Positions 52,566 to 60,703 of a stretch of 64,000 nucleotides of DNA are shown here, piece by piece; position 1 is the first letter of the stretch, and every line of letters begins with the position of its first letter. The notes under the pieces are model-generated. The model made no database searches and was not told the origin of the DNA. It worked only from the letters and a program-made list of their open reading frames with translations. A program made the position numbers and the translations under genes. Origin of the DNA: Lachnospiraceae bacterium (GTDB lineage: Bacteria > Bacillota > Clostridia > Lachnospirales > Lachnospiraceae); assembly GCA_900199595.1 (NCBI GenBank), contig FZRB01000009.1, forward strand, positions 35,073 to 99,072, given 5' to 3'.

Positions 52566-53597
52566 ATGGCTGATTATAGTAAAAAAAAGAAAAATCCCAC
52601 AACTGAATCTATGAAGACCATCCGTTCACACATAGAGTCCGGAAGCTTTTCAAGAATCTATCTTTTGTATGGTGACGAACAGTATCTTGTTAATCAGTAC
52701 AGAGATATGCTTATTAAAGCGCTGGTAAATGATGGCGACACCATGAATTACACCTCATACACCTCGGATACATTTAACCCGGACAGTGTTTATCAGGATA
52801 TGATCACTATGCCCTTTTTAGCTGAGCATAGAACTATTCTGGTGGAGGAAAGCGGTCTTTTTGATAAGTCCGAGGAATCCATACTTTCTTCCATATCTGA
52901 GATGAGCGACACTAATGTTCTGATTTTCTGCGAGACCAAGGTTGATAAAAGAAAGAAGCCTTATTCTCTGCTCTCCAAATCAGAGCTTTCTTCGTGTCTG
53001 GAATTTCAGACTCCTGATATAGACACCCTTTCAAAATGGGTATCCACCATCCTGGCTGAGGGCGAAATGAAGGTAAAGATGACAGTCCCTGAGAAACTTA
53101 TAGCAACTGTCGGAAATGATATGAACATGCTTAAAAATGAAGCTGTAAAGCTTCATGATTACTGTATGGAGCGTGGCGAGATCACCGATAAGGATGTTAC
53201 CGACATATGTGTAAATCCGGTTGAAGATAAGATATTTGATATGTGCGAAGCCATTTCCAGAAAAGACAGTAAAAAAGCTTTGTCTCTTTATAATGACCTG
53301 TGCATATTAAAGACAAAACCCATGACAGTCATATTTCTTATAACAAGACAATACAACCAGCTTGTTCAGGTCAGCGAAATGCTTACAGAAGGAGCTGATC
53401 CCCATAAAATCACTTCCTACCTGAAAACGCCTGAATTCGTAACAAGAAAATATATATCTATCTGCAAAAACTACAAACATCCCGACCTGCTTCATGCACT
53501 TGACATGTGCCAGCAGGCGGACCTTAACGTAAAAACCGGCCGCCTCACAGATGTGAACGCAGCCGAGAATCTTATTGTTAATCTTATTACTATTTAA
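52566..53597 (+). CDS. holA: DNA polymerase III subunit delta
   Basis: A 343-residue clamp-loader delta subunit of normal length. FSRIYLLYGDEQYLVNQYRD is the typical N-terminal motif, AEHRTILVEESGLF and FCETKVDKRKKPYSLL follow in the ATPase-like fold, and the C-terminal DVCVNPVEDKIFDM-like region and TGRLTDVNAAENLIVNLI are characteristic. It opens the beta clamp for loading. The first ATG (52566) has no ribosome binding site; an ATG at 52611 (start of MKTIRSHIESGSF) would match many homologues better. It is the only long plus-strand gene here and is flanked by divergent and convergent neighbours; the comEC-like gene often next to it lies 10 kb away. Confidence 0.93.
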   Translation: MADYSKKKKNPTTESMKTIRSHIESGSFSRIYLLYGDEQYLVNQYRDMLIKALVNDGDTMNYTSYTSDTFNPDSVYQDMITMPFLAEHRTILVEESGLFDKSEESILSSISEMSDTNVLIFCETKVDKRKKPYSLLSKSELSSCLEFQTPDIDTLSKWVSTILAEGEMKVKMTVPEKLIATVGNDMNMLKNEAVKLHDYCMERGEITDKDVTDICVNPVEDKIFDMCEAISRKDSKKALSLYNDLCILKTKPMTVIFLITRQYNQLVQVSEMLTEGADPHKITSYLKTPEFVTRKYISICKNYKHPDLLHALDMCQQADLNVKTGRLTDVNAAENLIVNLITI

Positions 53598-53634
53598 TGC
53601 ATCAGTTTCTAATTAACCCGACTAATAACTTGTC

Positions 53635-55332
53635 TTAAATCAGTCCGGAAGTAATACCATCTCCTATATTTGGACTGAGCATCGACCAGATAAAGTCTGC
53701 CACGAAAAGAATCATCAGTATGATGCAGATTATCCTTCTATACTTTTCATTAACCTTGTTATACATATCATCAAGCATTGGTGAAAGTATGTAAGAAAAG
53801 GCGAGTCCTGCCATTCCGAAGACCAGAAGTCCTTCGAAGCATATCCTTCCGTTTACGTTCAGGAAATATCCTGTATAGTCCCACCACTTTGCATCAAACA
53901 GCTTTTCTAATATCCAGGATGTAAAGTATTCAACTCCACCACATACTAATACTGTACCGACAAAAAGCTGTCCCGGCTTTTCTCTAAACGGTCTCAAAAG
54001 AATTATTATAAGCATTCCGCCACAACCGTATATCGGAAGCCACGGACCATGCATGGTTCCTCTGTTTACAAACTGACCTGTAGTTGCCAGATATAAAGCC
54101 ACTTCCCATATCCAGCCTACAAGTGAATAGGTAAAAAACAGCTGAACCAATGAAAGGAAGGAATACTTCCTCATGTAGTCATGCTTAAATGAATGTATAT
54201 CAACTGTTGGTATATCAAGGACTTCAACCCCTGAAGGATGCTGTGTTTCCTCGATATGGTCTATGGCAAGCATATCATCATTCAGCCATTTACGAAGTGA
54301 CAGCTCCAGCTCGTTCTTACGCTCATTTCTGATCCGCATGTACACCTCAGCTCTGACACATTCGATATAAGCATCAGAGAAGAAAAGTGCCGACAGGTTA
54401 AATGTTAAGTAAGACAGTAAAAACCAGGGCAGGAATGAGAAATCTATCAGAAATGCTCTGTATTTATTTCCCATCATAAGCTGCTTTGATATTTTAAACG
54501 CATCCTTAAGATCTATCTCCGGATTTTCCGCAACTATATAAGGAATCAGAAGATATTCATAACGCTTGATAATACCACCGACTATGGTCAGATCCCAGAG
54601 AAGCTGGAACAGATATCTGATCAGCATTATTTTGGAAATGTTTTTGAGTCTTTTATTTTTATAAGGAAAAAGCAATTCTCCCGGACCTGTTTCATGATAT
54701 CTTCTCTGCTCCAGAAAATATCTGTTCTTACCGACTATGATTACATTTTTTACAAATACAAATATAAAAACTGAGATGACGGCAAATACAAAAATGATTA
54801 CAGAACTTGCAACTCTGCCATTAAATACCACCTCGTTAATACCATTTATGATACCAAAAACGAAGGACTGGCTTCCTGTTATCTCATTAACAAAAACAGA
54901 AGCTACTCCTCCGTAATATTTTGCTGACGTAGTAGAAACACTCTCCGGATTCGGAGGGTCTTTTACATCAAATACATTTAATATAAATTTTAAAATGATC
55001 TGAGAATTGGAAAGATCAGAATCCAGGCCCATAGTACTGCTGATATTAGTATTGCCCAGATTCTCTATCTTTTCAAGATCACCTATTTCTTCAAGATTCT
55101 CTAATTTTTCTAAATCCTCAAGATTCTCAATATTTCCATTGTTCTCTACAACACTCTTGGCAGTGCTTAATGTAGAATCAATTGGCATCTCAAATCTCTT
55201 TGTAGATAGACGATATCCGCCGTTAAGAATAACAGATACAACAAAAACTATAAGAATATTCAAATAATATCTTCTCTTCAGATTCTTAAGACCTTCACGA
55301 CGAATATCTCTTCTTACATATTTTGTCAGCAT
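53635..55332 (-). CDS. DUF975 / CmpB-type (PF06541) membrane fusion protein
   Basis: A 565-residue polytopic protein. The first half has the DUF975 pattern: VKNVIIVGKNRYFLEQRRYH, RYEYLLIPYIVAENPEIDLK and KDAFKISKQLMMGNKYRAFL. The second half (about 375-565) resembles the putative ABC-transporter permease family PF06541: LVGWIWEVALYLATTGQFVN, RGTMHGPWLPIYGCGGMLII and CGGVEYFTSWILEKLFDAKW. An extracytoplasmic stretch near residues 70-100 is a run of short Leu/Glu repeats (ENLEDLEKLENLEEIGDLEK). Transport is not shown; both halves are of unknown function. No ATPase partner is adjacent. Confidence 0.8.
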   Translation of the reverse strand: MLTKYVRRDIRREGLKNLKRRYYLNILIVFVVSVILNGGYRLSTKRFEMPIDSTLSTAKSVVENNGNIENLEDLEKLENLEEIGDLEKIENLGNTNISSTMGLDSDLSNSQIILKFILNVFDVKDPPNPESVSTTSAKYYGGVASVFVNEITGSQSFVFGIINGINEVVFNGRVASSVIIFVFAVISVFIFVFVKNVIIVGKNRYFLEQRRYHETGPGELLFPYKNKRLKNISKIMLIRYLFQLLWDLTIVGGIIKRYEYLLIPYIVAENPEIDLKDAFKISKQLMMGNKYRAFLIDFSFLPWFLLSYLTFNLSALFFSDAYIECVRAEVYMRIRNERKNELELSLRKWLNDDMLAIDHIEETQHPSGVEVLDIPTVDIHSFKHDYMRKYSFLSLVQLFFTYSLVGWIWEVALYLATTGQFVNRGTMHGPWLPIYGCGGMLIIILLRPFREKPGQLFVGTVLVCGGVEYFTSWILEKLFDAKWWDYTGYFLNVNGRICFEGLLVFGMAGLAFSYILSPMLDDMYNKVNEKYRRIICIILMILFVADFIWSMLSPNIGDGITSGLI

Positions 55333-55377
55333 CTATAACTTTTCCCCCGGCACATTTTATTAAATCAAAAAACGCCT

Positions 55378-56043
55378 TTACTTAATAACCACTCTTGCAA
55401 GCTTTTCCTTAAGATCTTCAACATCATACTTAGAAATAAGCTTAATAAAATCAGCATCAGACAGTTTTTTCTTAATATCAAGTCCGGCTATCTTATCTTT
55501 GATATCGATATCAGCTATTTTTTCTTTGATTCCAAGATCTGCTACCTTGTCTTTGATTCCAAGGTCCGCTACCTTTTCTCTGATTCCAAGGTCTGCTACC
55601 TTTTCTCTGATTCCAAGGTCTGCTACCTTTTCAATAATTCCAAGATCAGCTATCTTATCCTTAATACAAAGATTAGAAACCTTTTCTTTGATATTTATAT
55701 CAGGGAGCTTTTCTATAATAATTTTTTTATATGGAGTAAAGCCGATGATTCCAACAGCCGCAAGAAGGCTTCCGAATACGATTGATACGGCGCCACCGAA
55801 AACACTTCCTTTTTCAGCTCTCCTCAGCTCTTCCTTTTTTTCTTCTTTATACTCTTCAAGAAGAATCTCATCCATTAATTCATCATCTTCATAATCCAGC
55901 TCATACTGTTCAAAACGAAGTGACCTGGCATCGATAAACTTCTTTATTCCTACAATAACAAATGCAAGACCTGCCCCTATGGCTGCACTCTGAATTAACT
56001 CCTCGGTATCAATCTCGCATCCGCAAAAATTATACTTTGCCAT
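55378..56043 (-). CDS. Membrane protein with nine-residue repeats
   Basis: A 221-residue protein that I do not recognise. Two hydrophobic segments are seen (AAIGAGLAFVIVGIKKFI and GGAVSIVFGSLLAAVGIIGF). From about residue 120 there are nine or so copies of a nine-residue unit with consensus VADLGIREK; hydrophobic residues fall at positions 1, 4 and 6 and Gly at 5. At DNA level some copies are near-identical 27-mers, indicating recent expansion. The repeat is not a heptad, so a classic coiled coil is unlikely. I place the start at ATG 56043, preceded by AGGAGG, and not at the upstream ATG 36 bases away. It lies next to the DUF975-type gene, which has its own short repeats. Confidence 0.75.
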   Translation of the reverse strand: MAKYNFCGCEIDTEELIQSAAIGAGLAFVIVGIKKFIDARSLRFEQYELDYEDDELMDEILLEEYKEEKKEELRRAEKGSVFGGAVSIVFGSLLAAVGIIGFTPYKKIIIEKLPDINIKEKVSNLCIKDKIADLGIIEKVADLGIREKVADLGIREKVADLGIKDKVADLGIKEKIADIDIKDKIAGLDIKKKLSDADFIKLISKYDVEDLKEKLARVVIK

Positions 56044-56171
56044 AACAAAATCCTCCTGTTTTTTTGTCCGCTTATTCACTCAATGTATCAAACGACACCC
56101 TTATCACATTATAGTTTTTTTTCACGGTAAAAACAAGGAAAAATCTATTTCTGGCTGATACAGAAAAGAAT

Positions 56172-56663
56172 CTATTTCTGAGCTGCTACTTGCAGAGATT
56201 CTGTATTAGTTATTTCGCAATTTCCTTTAAGGTCTTCGTATATGTAGACGATTTCCCAGGTCGGGGAAGTTTTTAACTCTTCAACACTGGGTTCAGCCTT
56301 ACATAAAAATGCATGGTTTGTGCCGGCAACTACCTGAGAGCTAAGATATAAAACCGGTGTGTATTCAGCTCCTGTTATAGTCTCAGTTGCTTTGTCAAAA
56401 ACTTTTCTCAGATCATCAGTGATCTCATTGTTTTCAGCCACTGACCACCCACCAACTATCGGTTCATTCATTTCGCTGCTATCCTCCATTATTTCTTCTG
56501 CAGTTTCATTTGTTATTTCTTCTGCATTATCTTCTGCAGTTTGTGCTTCCACCTGCATATTTGAGGCCTGCTCCTTATTATTTGAACATCCTGCCACCAT
56601 CATCATACTTGATAAAGCGATTGTTAATAAAGCGATTCTCTTATTCATACCTTTTTTCTTCAT
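56172..56663 (-). CDS. Small secreted lipoprotein
   Basis: A 163-residue exported protein. A signal sequence ending in the lipobox SMMMVAGCSN gives Cys26 as the lipidation site. An acidic Glu/Ala/Asn-rich linker (about residues 30-68) follows, then a small domain with GGWSVAENNEITDDLRKVFD, TPVLYLSSQVVAGTNHAFLC and EIVYIYEDLKGNCEITNTE. The segment with SQVVAGTNHAFLC recalls cystatin-like QVVAGTNY motifs, but there is no proof of protease inhibition. Two cysteines in the folded part could pair. Confidence 0.8.
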   Translation of the reverse strand: MKKKGMNKRIALLTIALSSMMMVAGCSNNKEQASNMQVEAQTAEDNAEEITNETAEEIMEDSSEMNEPIVGGWSVAENNEITDDLRKVFDKATETITGAEYTPVLYLSSQVVAGTNHAFLCKAEPSVEELKTSPTWEIVYIYEDLKGNCEITNTESLQVAAQK

Positions 56664-56718
56664 AGTTTTTTTCTTCCTTGTGATTTATATTTTTCAATCT
56701 GCCAGCAGTTGTTTTTAT

Positions 56719-56783
56719 GATATCTCATATATAATATATCGTATATCATATCTCATATATCTTATAACATATATCGTATATAT
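56719..56783. repeat. AT-rich imperfect tandem repeat upstream of the lipoprotein gene
   Basis: About 65 bp made of ATATATCGTATATC- and CATATCTCATATATC-type words, occurring in two imperfect units of about 35 bp. It is almost pure A/T with repeated TATA steps, so it may bend or melt easily. It lies 55 bp upstream of the lipoprotein start. No promoter could be picked out with certainty. Confidence 0.6.
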
Positions 56784-56894
56784 CAACTGTCTACATCATA
56801 TCAGTGTCATCCAAAACGTAAAGTGTTGCATCATCTGGCAACAATTTTAGTCCTTTCCTTCTTTTTTGTTGCTTTTCCTCTCTATATAAAGCAA

Positions 56895-56922
56895 ATAAAA
56901 AAGAGTCAAACATGACCCTTTT
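56895..56922 (-). terminator. Intrinsic terminator of the CPBP protease gene
   Basis: On the minus strand AAAAGGGTC (56922-56914) and GACTCTTTT (56907-56899) pair with a six-base loop and one G-T pair, followed by TTATTTG. It lies 12 bp beyond the stop codon of the protease gene. Confidence 0.75.
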
Positions 56923-56933
56923 TACGCACAAGG

Positions 56934-57716
56934 CTACACTAATTTACTTCCGATATTATGCACCAATATCAAAGAGACAATAATTAGCACTATAGTTGTT
57001 ATGGTGCTTGCCAAATAACTTCCGTAAATGTCATATCTGATTGATTCCGGTACAGCATTTACTATCATATGAAAAAGTGCACACAGCCAGATGCTTTCTG
57101 TAGCCTTTCGAATCGTTGCTAGAGCGTAACTAAGACCTATAACTGTGATAGTAAATCCAAGGAAGTTCTTTCCACACTGATGTACACCAGGTATAAAAAA
57201 TAAAGGCAGATGCCAAATCGCCCAAATAATTCCGGTTACAAAAGCCGCTATAGGAAATCCTAGTTTTTTATCTAATTCAGGAAATGTTATATATCTCCAT
57301 CCGGCTTCCTCCAGACCACCACCGATAAGCATTATCGGAAGCATTAGAAAGATCATATATATTGGCGCGGCCATTTCATATCCTCCGATTAAGCTCATAA
57401 GAAGTGAATGTATTACTGCAAGTGCTATTACAAGAAGATATGATAATATATTATGTTTAAAATCAAAGATATGCCTCAACCAGTCTTTAAATCCGATCAC
57501 TTCGCTATTCTTCTTAAGTACAATATAAGATGCTATTGTGGTAGAAAAAGCGCCCAGTACATAAGGAATATTAATCCACGCATGTTTTTCCTTTGTGATT
57601 CCATTTAATCCAAGAATTATACATAATCCCCAACATAAACAAGCGATGGAAAATGTAATAATTAGATGATCAGTAAATAGTTTTCTATTAAATGTTTCGT
57701 TATTTGTTTTCTCCAT
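56934..57716 (-). CDS. CPBP-family intramembrane metalloprotease
   Basis: A 260-residue membrane protein with about seven TM segments. The three motifs of the family are present: GGGLEEAGWRYITF (EExxxR), GIIWAIWHLPLFF (the WHLP His) and ALFHMIVNAVP (third motif His). Members cut prenylated or other membrane proteins or act in bacteriocin immunity. I place the start at the ATG at 57716 (MEKTNNETFN), with GGAG nine bases upstream, so it overlaps the end of the TetR gene by 17 bases. It should be co-regulated with that gene. Confidence 0.88.
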   Translation of the reverse strand: MEKTNNETFNRKLFTDHLIITFSIACLCWGLCIILGLNGITKEKHAWINIPYVLGAFSTTIASYIVLKKNSEVIGFKDWLRHIFDFKHNILSYLLVIALAVIHSLLMSLIGGYEMAAPIYMIFLMLPIMLIGGGLEEAGWRYITFPELDKKLGFPIAAFVTGIIWAIWHLPLFFIPGVHQCGKNFLGFTITVIGLSYALATIRKATESIWLCALFHMIVNAVPESIRYDIYGSYLASTITTIVLIIVSLILVHNIGSKLV

Positions 57717-58308
57717 TTTTCTCAATCTCCATAGTAAACAGGCCATATATCGCCTGTATCATAATGGAAACTGCTTTTTTTCGCCCAATTTCGCCGAAGT
57801 TATCCGGACTCGCAACTATCACCTGCAAAGCCTCCATCAAATACGATATAGCTCCGAAGAATTCTTCTGTTGGAGTTATATTCATCTCCTGACATAATCT
57901 TAAAAAGTTATTCTTCGACTTTCCCTCTTCTCTTTTTCGGTATTCAGAAGGCATCTTTCTAAGAAGAAACTCTGTATCCTTTGGCAATGTATATTGAAAC
58001 AGAAAGTCCTTATCCATAATAAGTTCGGTCACAGTCTCAAAAGCAGCTTCTAAATCATTTTGTTTCATTTGAGCCGCCTCAAACATCTTTTCAGAGAATA
58101 TGCGTTCATTTTTCTTGATCACCTCATACAGAAATATCTCCTTGCTTGGGTAATACTTATAAAATGAACCCTTTGCCATCTGTACCTCTTCGAGAATATC
58201 ATCCAGTGTTATAGAATCAATATCCTTTCTGGCGATAAGCTTCACTGTACGCTCGTACATAAAATTCTTCTGTGCTTCAATCTCTTCACTGGTAAGTTTT
58301 CTTGGCAT
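57700..58308 (-). CDS. TetR-family transcriptional regulator
   Basis: About 202 residues. The N-terminal helix-turn-helix region is VKLIARKDIDSITLDDILEE followed by VQMAKGSFYKYYPSKEIFLY. The C-terminal helical part binds the ligand. I chose the start at MPRKL, since GGAGG lies seven bases before its ATG, and the ATG two codons earlier is too close to that site. A palindrome within the promoter is the probable operator. It is followed by the CPBP protease gene with overlap, so both probably respond to the same signal. Confidence 0.92.
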   Translation of the reverse strand: MPRKLTSEEIEAQKNFMYERTVKLIARKDIDSITLDDILEEVQMAKGSFYKYYPSKEIFLYEVIKKNERIFSEKMFEAAQMKQNDLEAAFETVTELIMDKDFLFQYTLPKDTEFLLRKMPSEYRKREEGKSKNNFLRLCQEMNITPTEEFFGAISYLMEALQVIVASPDNFGEIGRKKAVSIMIQAIYGLFTMEIEKNGENK

Positions 58309-58326
58309 ATGCATTCCTCCTTCAGC

Positions 58327-58378
58327 GACTAATTAAACCGGTTTAGTCCATTATGGTATGTACTATTGTGACTGTAAA
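58327..58378 (-). promoter_or_regulatory. Promoter and TetR-type operator upstream of the TetR/CPBP pair
   Basis: On the minus strand TTTACA (58373-58378) and CATAAT (58350-58355) have a 17-bp spacer. Between the -10 and the gene is the perfect 12-bp palindrome TAAACCGGTTTA (58334-58345), extended by GAC on one side and GTC on the other (58327-58348 with two extra bases). Binding there would block transcription start. Confidence 0.75.
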
Positions 58379-58387
58379 GTTCAAAAT

Positions 58388-58421
58388 GAAAAGGTGTTGC
58401 TTTTTTTTGCAACACCTTTTC
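58388..58421. terminator. Hairpin with a T8 loop
   Basis: Perfect 13-bp arms GAAAAGGTGTTGC (58388-58400) and GCAACACCTTTTC (58409-58421) around eight T. It lies between the TetR promoter and the DUF3781 remnant. It may terminate the GNAT transcript on the minus strand. Confidence 0.6.
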
Positions 58422-58464
58422 AGCCTTATTTCGATTATTCTGAAAGAATTTATGATTTCAGTCA

Positions 58465-58626
58465 CTATATTTCTTGAGCCGTAATGATGGTATAACTTTT
58501 AGCATTTACAGTTATTTCGCATCCGGCAATTTTTATATACCAATTTTTTCCTTGCCGAGAAATGTCGGCATCCTTATCCATTATCTTTTGTCGATACCAA
58601 AAGACAACATCGTCGCAATCAAGTTT
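58465..58626 (-). pseudogene. DUF3781-like C-terminal remnant
   Basis: A 53-codon open stretch with no start codon, ending at the TAG at 58465. It reads DCDDVVFWYRQKIMDKDADI, then RQGKNWYIKIAGCEITVNA and KSYTIITAQEI. The GKNWY and the final (I/V)TVNAKSYTIITA pattern match what I recall of the DUF3781 family end. A stop codon lies directly upstream in frame and the rest of the gene is missing, so it is a truncated relic. It is just downstream of the GNAT gene on the same strand. Confidence 0.6.
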
Positions 58627-58635
58627 TTACTGGAA

Positions 58636-59154
58636 TTAAATATGTTCGCCAATCATCTTTTCCATCCAGATCATATTGTACCAACGTCCAAATTTATAAC
58701 CACATTTATGGAATTCCCCGACTTTGGTATAACCCATGTGTTGATGAAAGCTTTCACTGTTCTTCGTCAAATACTCGTCTTCAACTTCAGGATCGCCGAT
58801 ACAGGCATAAAGATTGATTATTCCCATCTCTTTCAACGCGGACTCCAATTCTTCATACAATGCTCTTCCATAGCCATTGCCTTTTGAATCACGATTTAAA
58901 TATATAGTCACTTCACAGCAATGATCATAGGCAGCTCTTCCTTTAAAGACACCCGCATATGCGTAACCTCTGATCAAACCGTCATCTTCCAGCACTATGT
59001 AAGGATACTTTTCAAGCGTATTTGATATGCGCTCTTCAAACTCACTCAGTGAAGGTGTCGTATATTCAAACGATATTGCAGTATTCTCAACATAATATGA
59101 GTATATACTCAAAAGACTATTAGCATCCTTTTTAGTTGCTTTACGGATTACCAT
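58636..59154 (-). CDS. GNAT-family N-acetyltransferase
   Basis: A 172-residue acetyltransferase of the phosphinothricin/Pat type. MVIRKATKKDANSLLSIYSY is the start, FEYTTPSLSEFEERISN, CCEVTIYLNRDSKGNGYGRA (the acetyl-CoA-binding R/Q-x-x-G-x-G/A loop region) and YACIGDPEVEDEYLTKNSES follow, with YTKVGEFHKCGYKFGRWYNM near the end. This combination is common in amino-acid or phosphinothricin N-acetyltransferases. The start is ATG 59154 with GGAG ten bases upstream; a TTG seven codons earlier is less likely. Confidence 0.88.
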   Translation of the reverse strand: MVIRKATKKDANSLLSIYSYYVENTAISFEYTTPSLSEFEERISNTLEKYPYIVLEDDGLIRGYAYAGVFKGRAAYDHCCEVTIYLNRDSKGNGYGRALYEELESALKEMGIINLYACIGDPEVEDEYLTKNSESFHQHMGYTKVGEFHKCGYKFGRWYNMIWMEKMIGEHI

Positions 59155-59175
59155 TCTCTCTTCACTCCTCGTCAA

Positions 59176-59354
59176 TTATCCTGAAATAAAGATCTCGACA
59201 AACTCGAAGTTGCACGCGCACTTTTATCAAAGTCGTCTGATTTCTCTATGTAAGTCCGATGCTGAAACATACTCAGGACCTACTTCTAATTCATATATTC
59301 TATCTGATTCGGATTATAGGGTCGGTCTGGCATAATTTGTCTGATGATTCAGTG
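59176..59354. other. Non-coding stretch with possible short coding relics
   Basis: No complete gene is seen in these 179 bp. On the minus strand a short frame reads ESDRIYELEVGPEYVSASDL followed by HREIRRL and a stop, without a start codon or ribosome binding site. It may be a relic, like the two others nearby, but I could not assign a family. Confidence 0.35.
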
Positions 59355-60545
59355 TTATCTTAACAATCTCCCCTTAAAATACTGTTCCTGAAAATCGATC
59401 ATTTTTAGGATTTCTTCGTCAGTATAGTTTTTTTTATCGATGGAAACTATCCATTTATCCTCAACATCATTTAATCGATGATAAACAGCAATTACCTTTC
59501 CCTCAAAGGACTTTATTGGTTCATCGGTACCAAGAACGTATACATCCTGTTCATCACCATCCGGAGCCATTATCCCTTCTACAAATCCATAGTTTATGGG
59601 ATATATCATTTCCGGATGTCTTGGATGAGAACTTCCTGTAGGACGATCTATTATTCCTTTAACACTCTTTCCTATGATCAACGAAACCTTAATTCCAATA
59701 ACACCATATTGCTCTTGTTTTTCTTTTGAATAATATAGTTCCATATCCTCTGGAGATGCTAAGTCAATATTCTCTTCTGTGTAACCACACTCGATTAATG
59801 GAAGATTTTTATATAGCTCCTCAAAAGAGTCAAATTTATAAAGAGCATCAACCATGACAAACAAAGAATCATTCTCATCTTCAGTATTTACGAACAAAAT
59901 AGTATCCCCAATGGAAATACTTTCTCTCTTTTCATCCAGTAAACGAAGTTCGATTGTTTTTTTACATTCCCGTATCATCTTTAGTGAAGAAGGTGTTAAT
60001 CTCATAATATGTCTTTTTGCAAATGACAACCCTAAGTCATCTTTTCTTAAAACAATATATTTTGATTTTCTCAAAGTCTTTAACGCCAGAAACTCTCTTC
60101 TATAAAGTCCATAATCTGCAATATTTATATTATGGAACTCTTCATATCTTCCAAAAATCTCAATCGCATCTTTGAATTGGATCCACCTTGGAACATCTCC
60201 ATTTTTGATTTCAGCATCCGTTAAGCTTTGTTTACCTGTATCTTCAACATATTCGCACAAAAAATAATGCTGGATATGCTGCCAGTTTAGAAAGAGTTCC
60301 TCAATCTCAAGATATTCCTCAATTGGTTTAACTATTATTCCTGTTTCTTCCTTTATTTCTCTGGCACAGCATTCGGCAAGTGATTCGCCTTCTTCCACAC
60401 CACCTCCAGGAATAATATATTTGTCCTCATTAGATTCATAACTTAATAGTATCTTTCCATCTTTAATGACAATCCCCCTGCAAGCATGCCTGCAGATATC
60501 CACATGACCCTCGTAATCATCATTAATAATCTGAAACTTTTTCAT
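59355..60545 (-). CDS. Nudix-ASCH-inorganic pyrophosphatase-like three-domain fusion
   Basis: A 396-residue protein with three parts. Residues 1-160 are a Nudix domain with IPGGGVEEGESLAECCAREI and KEETGIIV (GX5EX7REUXEEXGU complete). Residues about 180-285 look like an ASCH domain (MRLTPSSLKMIRECKKTIEL, GDTILFVN). The last 110 residues match small clostridial pyrophosphatase-like proteins: IIDRPTGSSHPRHPEMIYPI, NYGFVEGIMAPDGDEQDVYV (DGDEQD acidic cluster) and VIAVYHRLNDVEDKW. A Nudix enzyme producing pyrophosphate or NMP fused to a PPase would pull the reaction. I place the start at ATG 60545, after GGAG; a TTG four codons before is possible. Substrate unknown. Confidence 0.85.
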   Translation of the reverse strand: MKKFQIINDDYEGHVDICRHACRGIVIKDGKILLSYESNEDKYIIPGGGVEEGESLAECCAREIKEETGIIVKPIEEYLEIEELFLNWQHIQHYFLCEYVEDTGKQSLTDAEIKNGDVPRWIQFKDAIEIFGRYEEFHNINIADYGLYRREFLALKTLRKSKYIVLRKDDLGLSFAKRHIMRLTPSSLKMIRECKKTIELRLLDEKRESISIGDTILFVNTEDENDSLFVMVDALYKFDSFEELYKNLPLIECGYTEENIDLASPEDMELYYSKEKQEQYGVIGIKVSLIIGKSVKGIIDRPTGSSHPRHPEMIYPINYGFVEGIMAPDGDEQDVYVLGTDEPIKSFEGKVIAVYHRLNDVEDKWIVSIDKKNYTDEEILKMIDFQEQYFKGRLLR

Positions 60546-60703
60546 TTGTGTCTCCAATAGTTTGCTACATATAAATACTCGGTATCTCCTAATGCCTGAA
60601 AACCATTACATACACCTTGAGGGACAAACGCCTGCACACCTGGCGTTACATAAACTGTTTCTGGCAGCACATAAACATTCTCTGGATTTTTCCATAAAAT
60701 CAC
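60542..60703 (-). pseudogene. RmlC-like (dTDP-4-dehydrorhamnose 3,5-epimerase) remnant
   Basis: A 53-codon stretch on the minus strand reads NPENVYVLPETVYVTPGVQA, then FVPQGVCNGFQALGDTEYLY and VANYWRHK before a stop at 60542. VPxGVxNGFQxLxDxxEYLY is the typical substrate-pocket strand set of RmlC-type cupins. Everything before it is missing; the only possible start is a GTG at 60703 overlapping the previous stop. It overlaps the Nudix-fusion start by four bases. It is distinct from the intact rfbC at 27 kb. Best read as a truncated relic. Confidence 0.65.

Noticed and set aside
48024..53630. Shared 25- to 30-bp motif GCATCAGTTTCT near 48024 and 53599
   Set aside because: Only two imperfect copies at gene ends without a consistent stem; too weak to call a repeat family.
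55499..55894. Plus-strand 131-codon frame rich in IPRSATFSL repeats
   Set aside because: It is the antisense image of the nine-residue repeat gene on the minus strand, which has a strong ribosome binding site.
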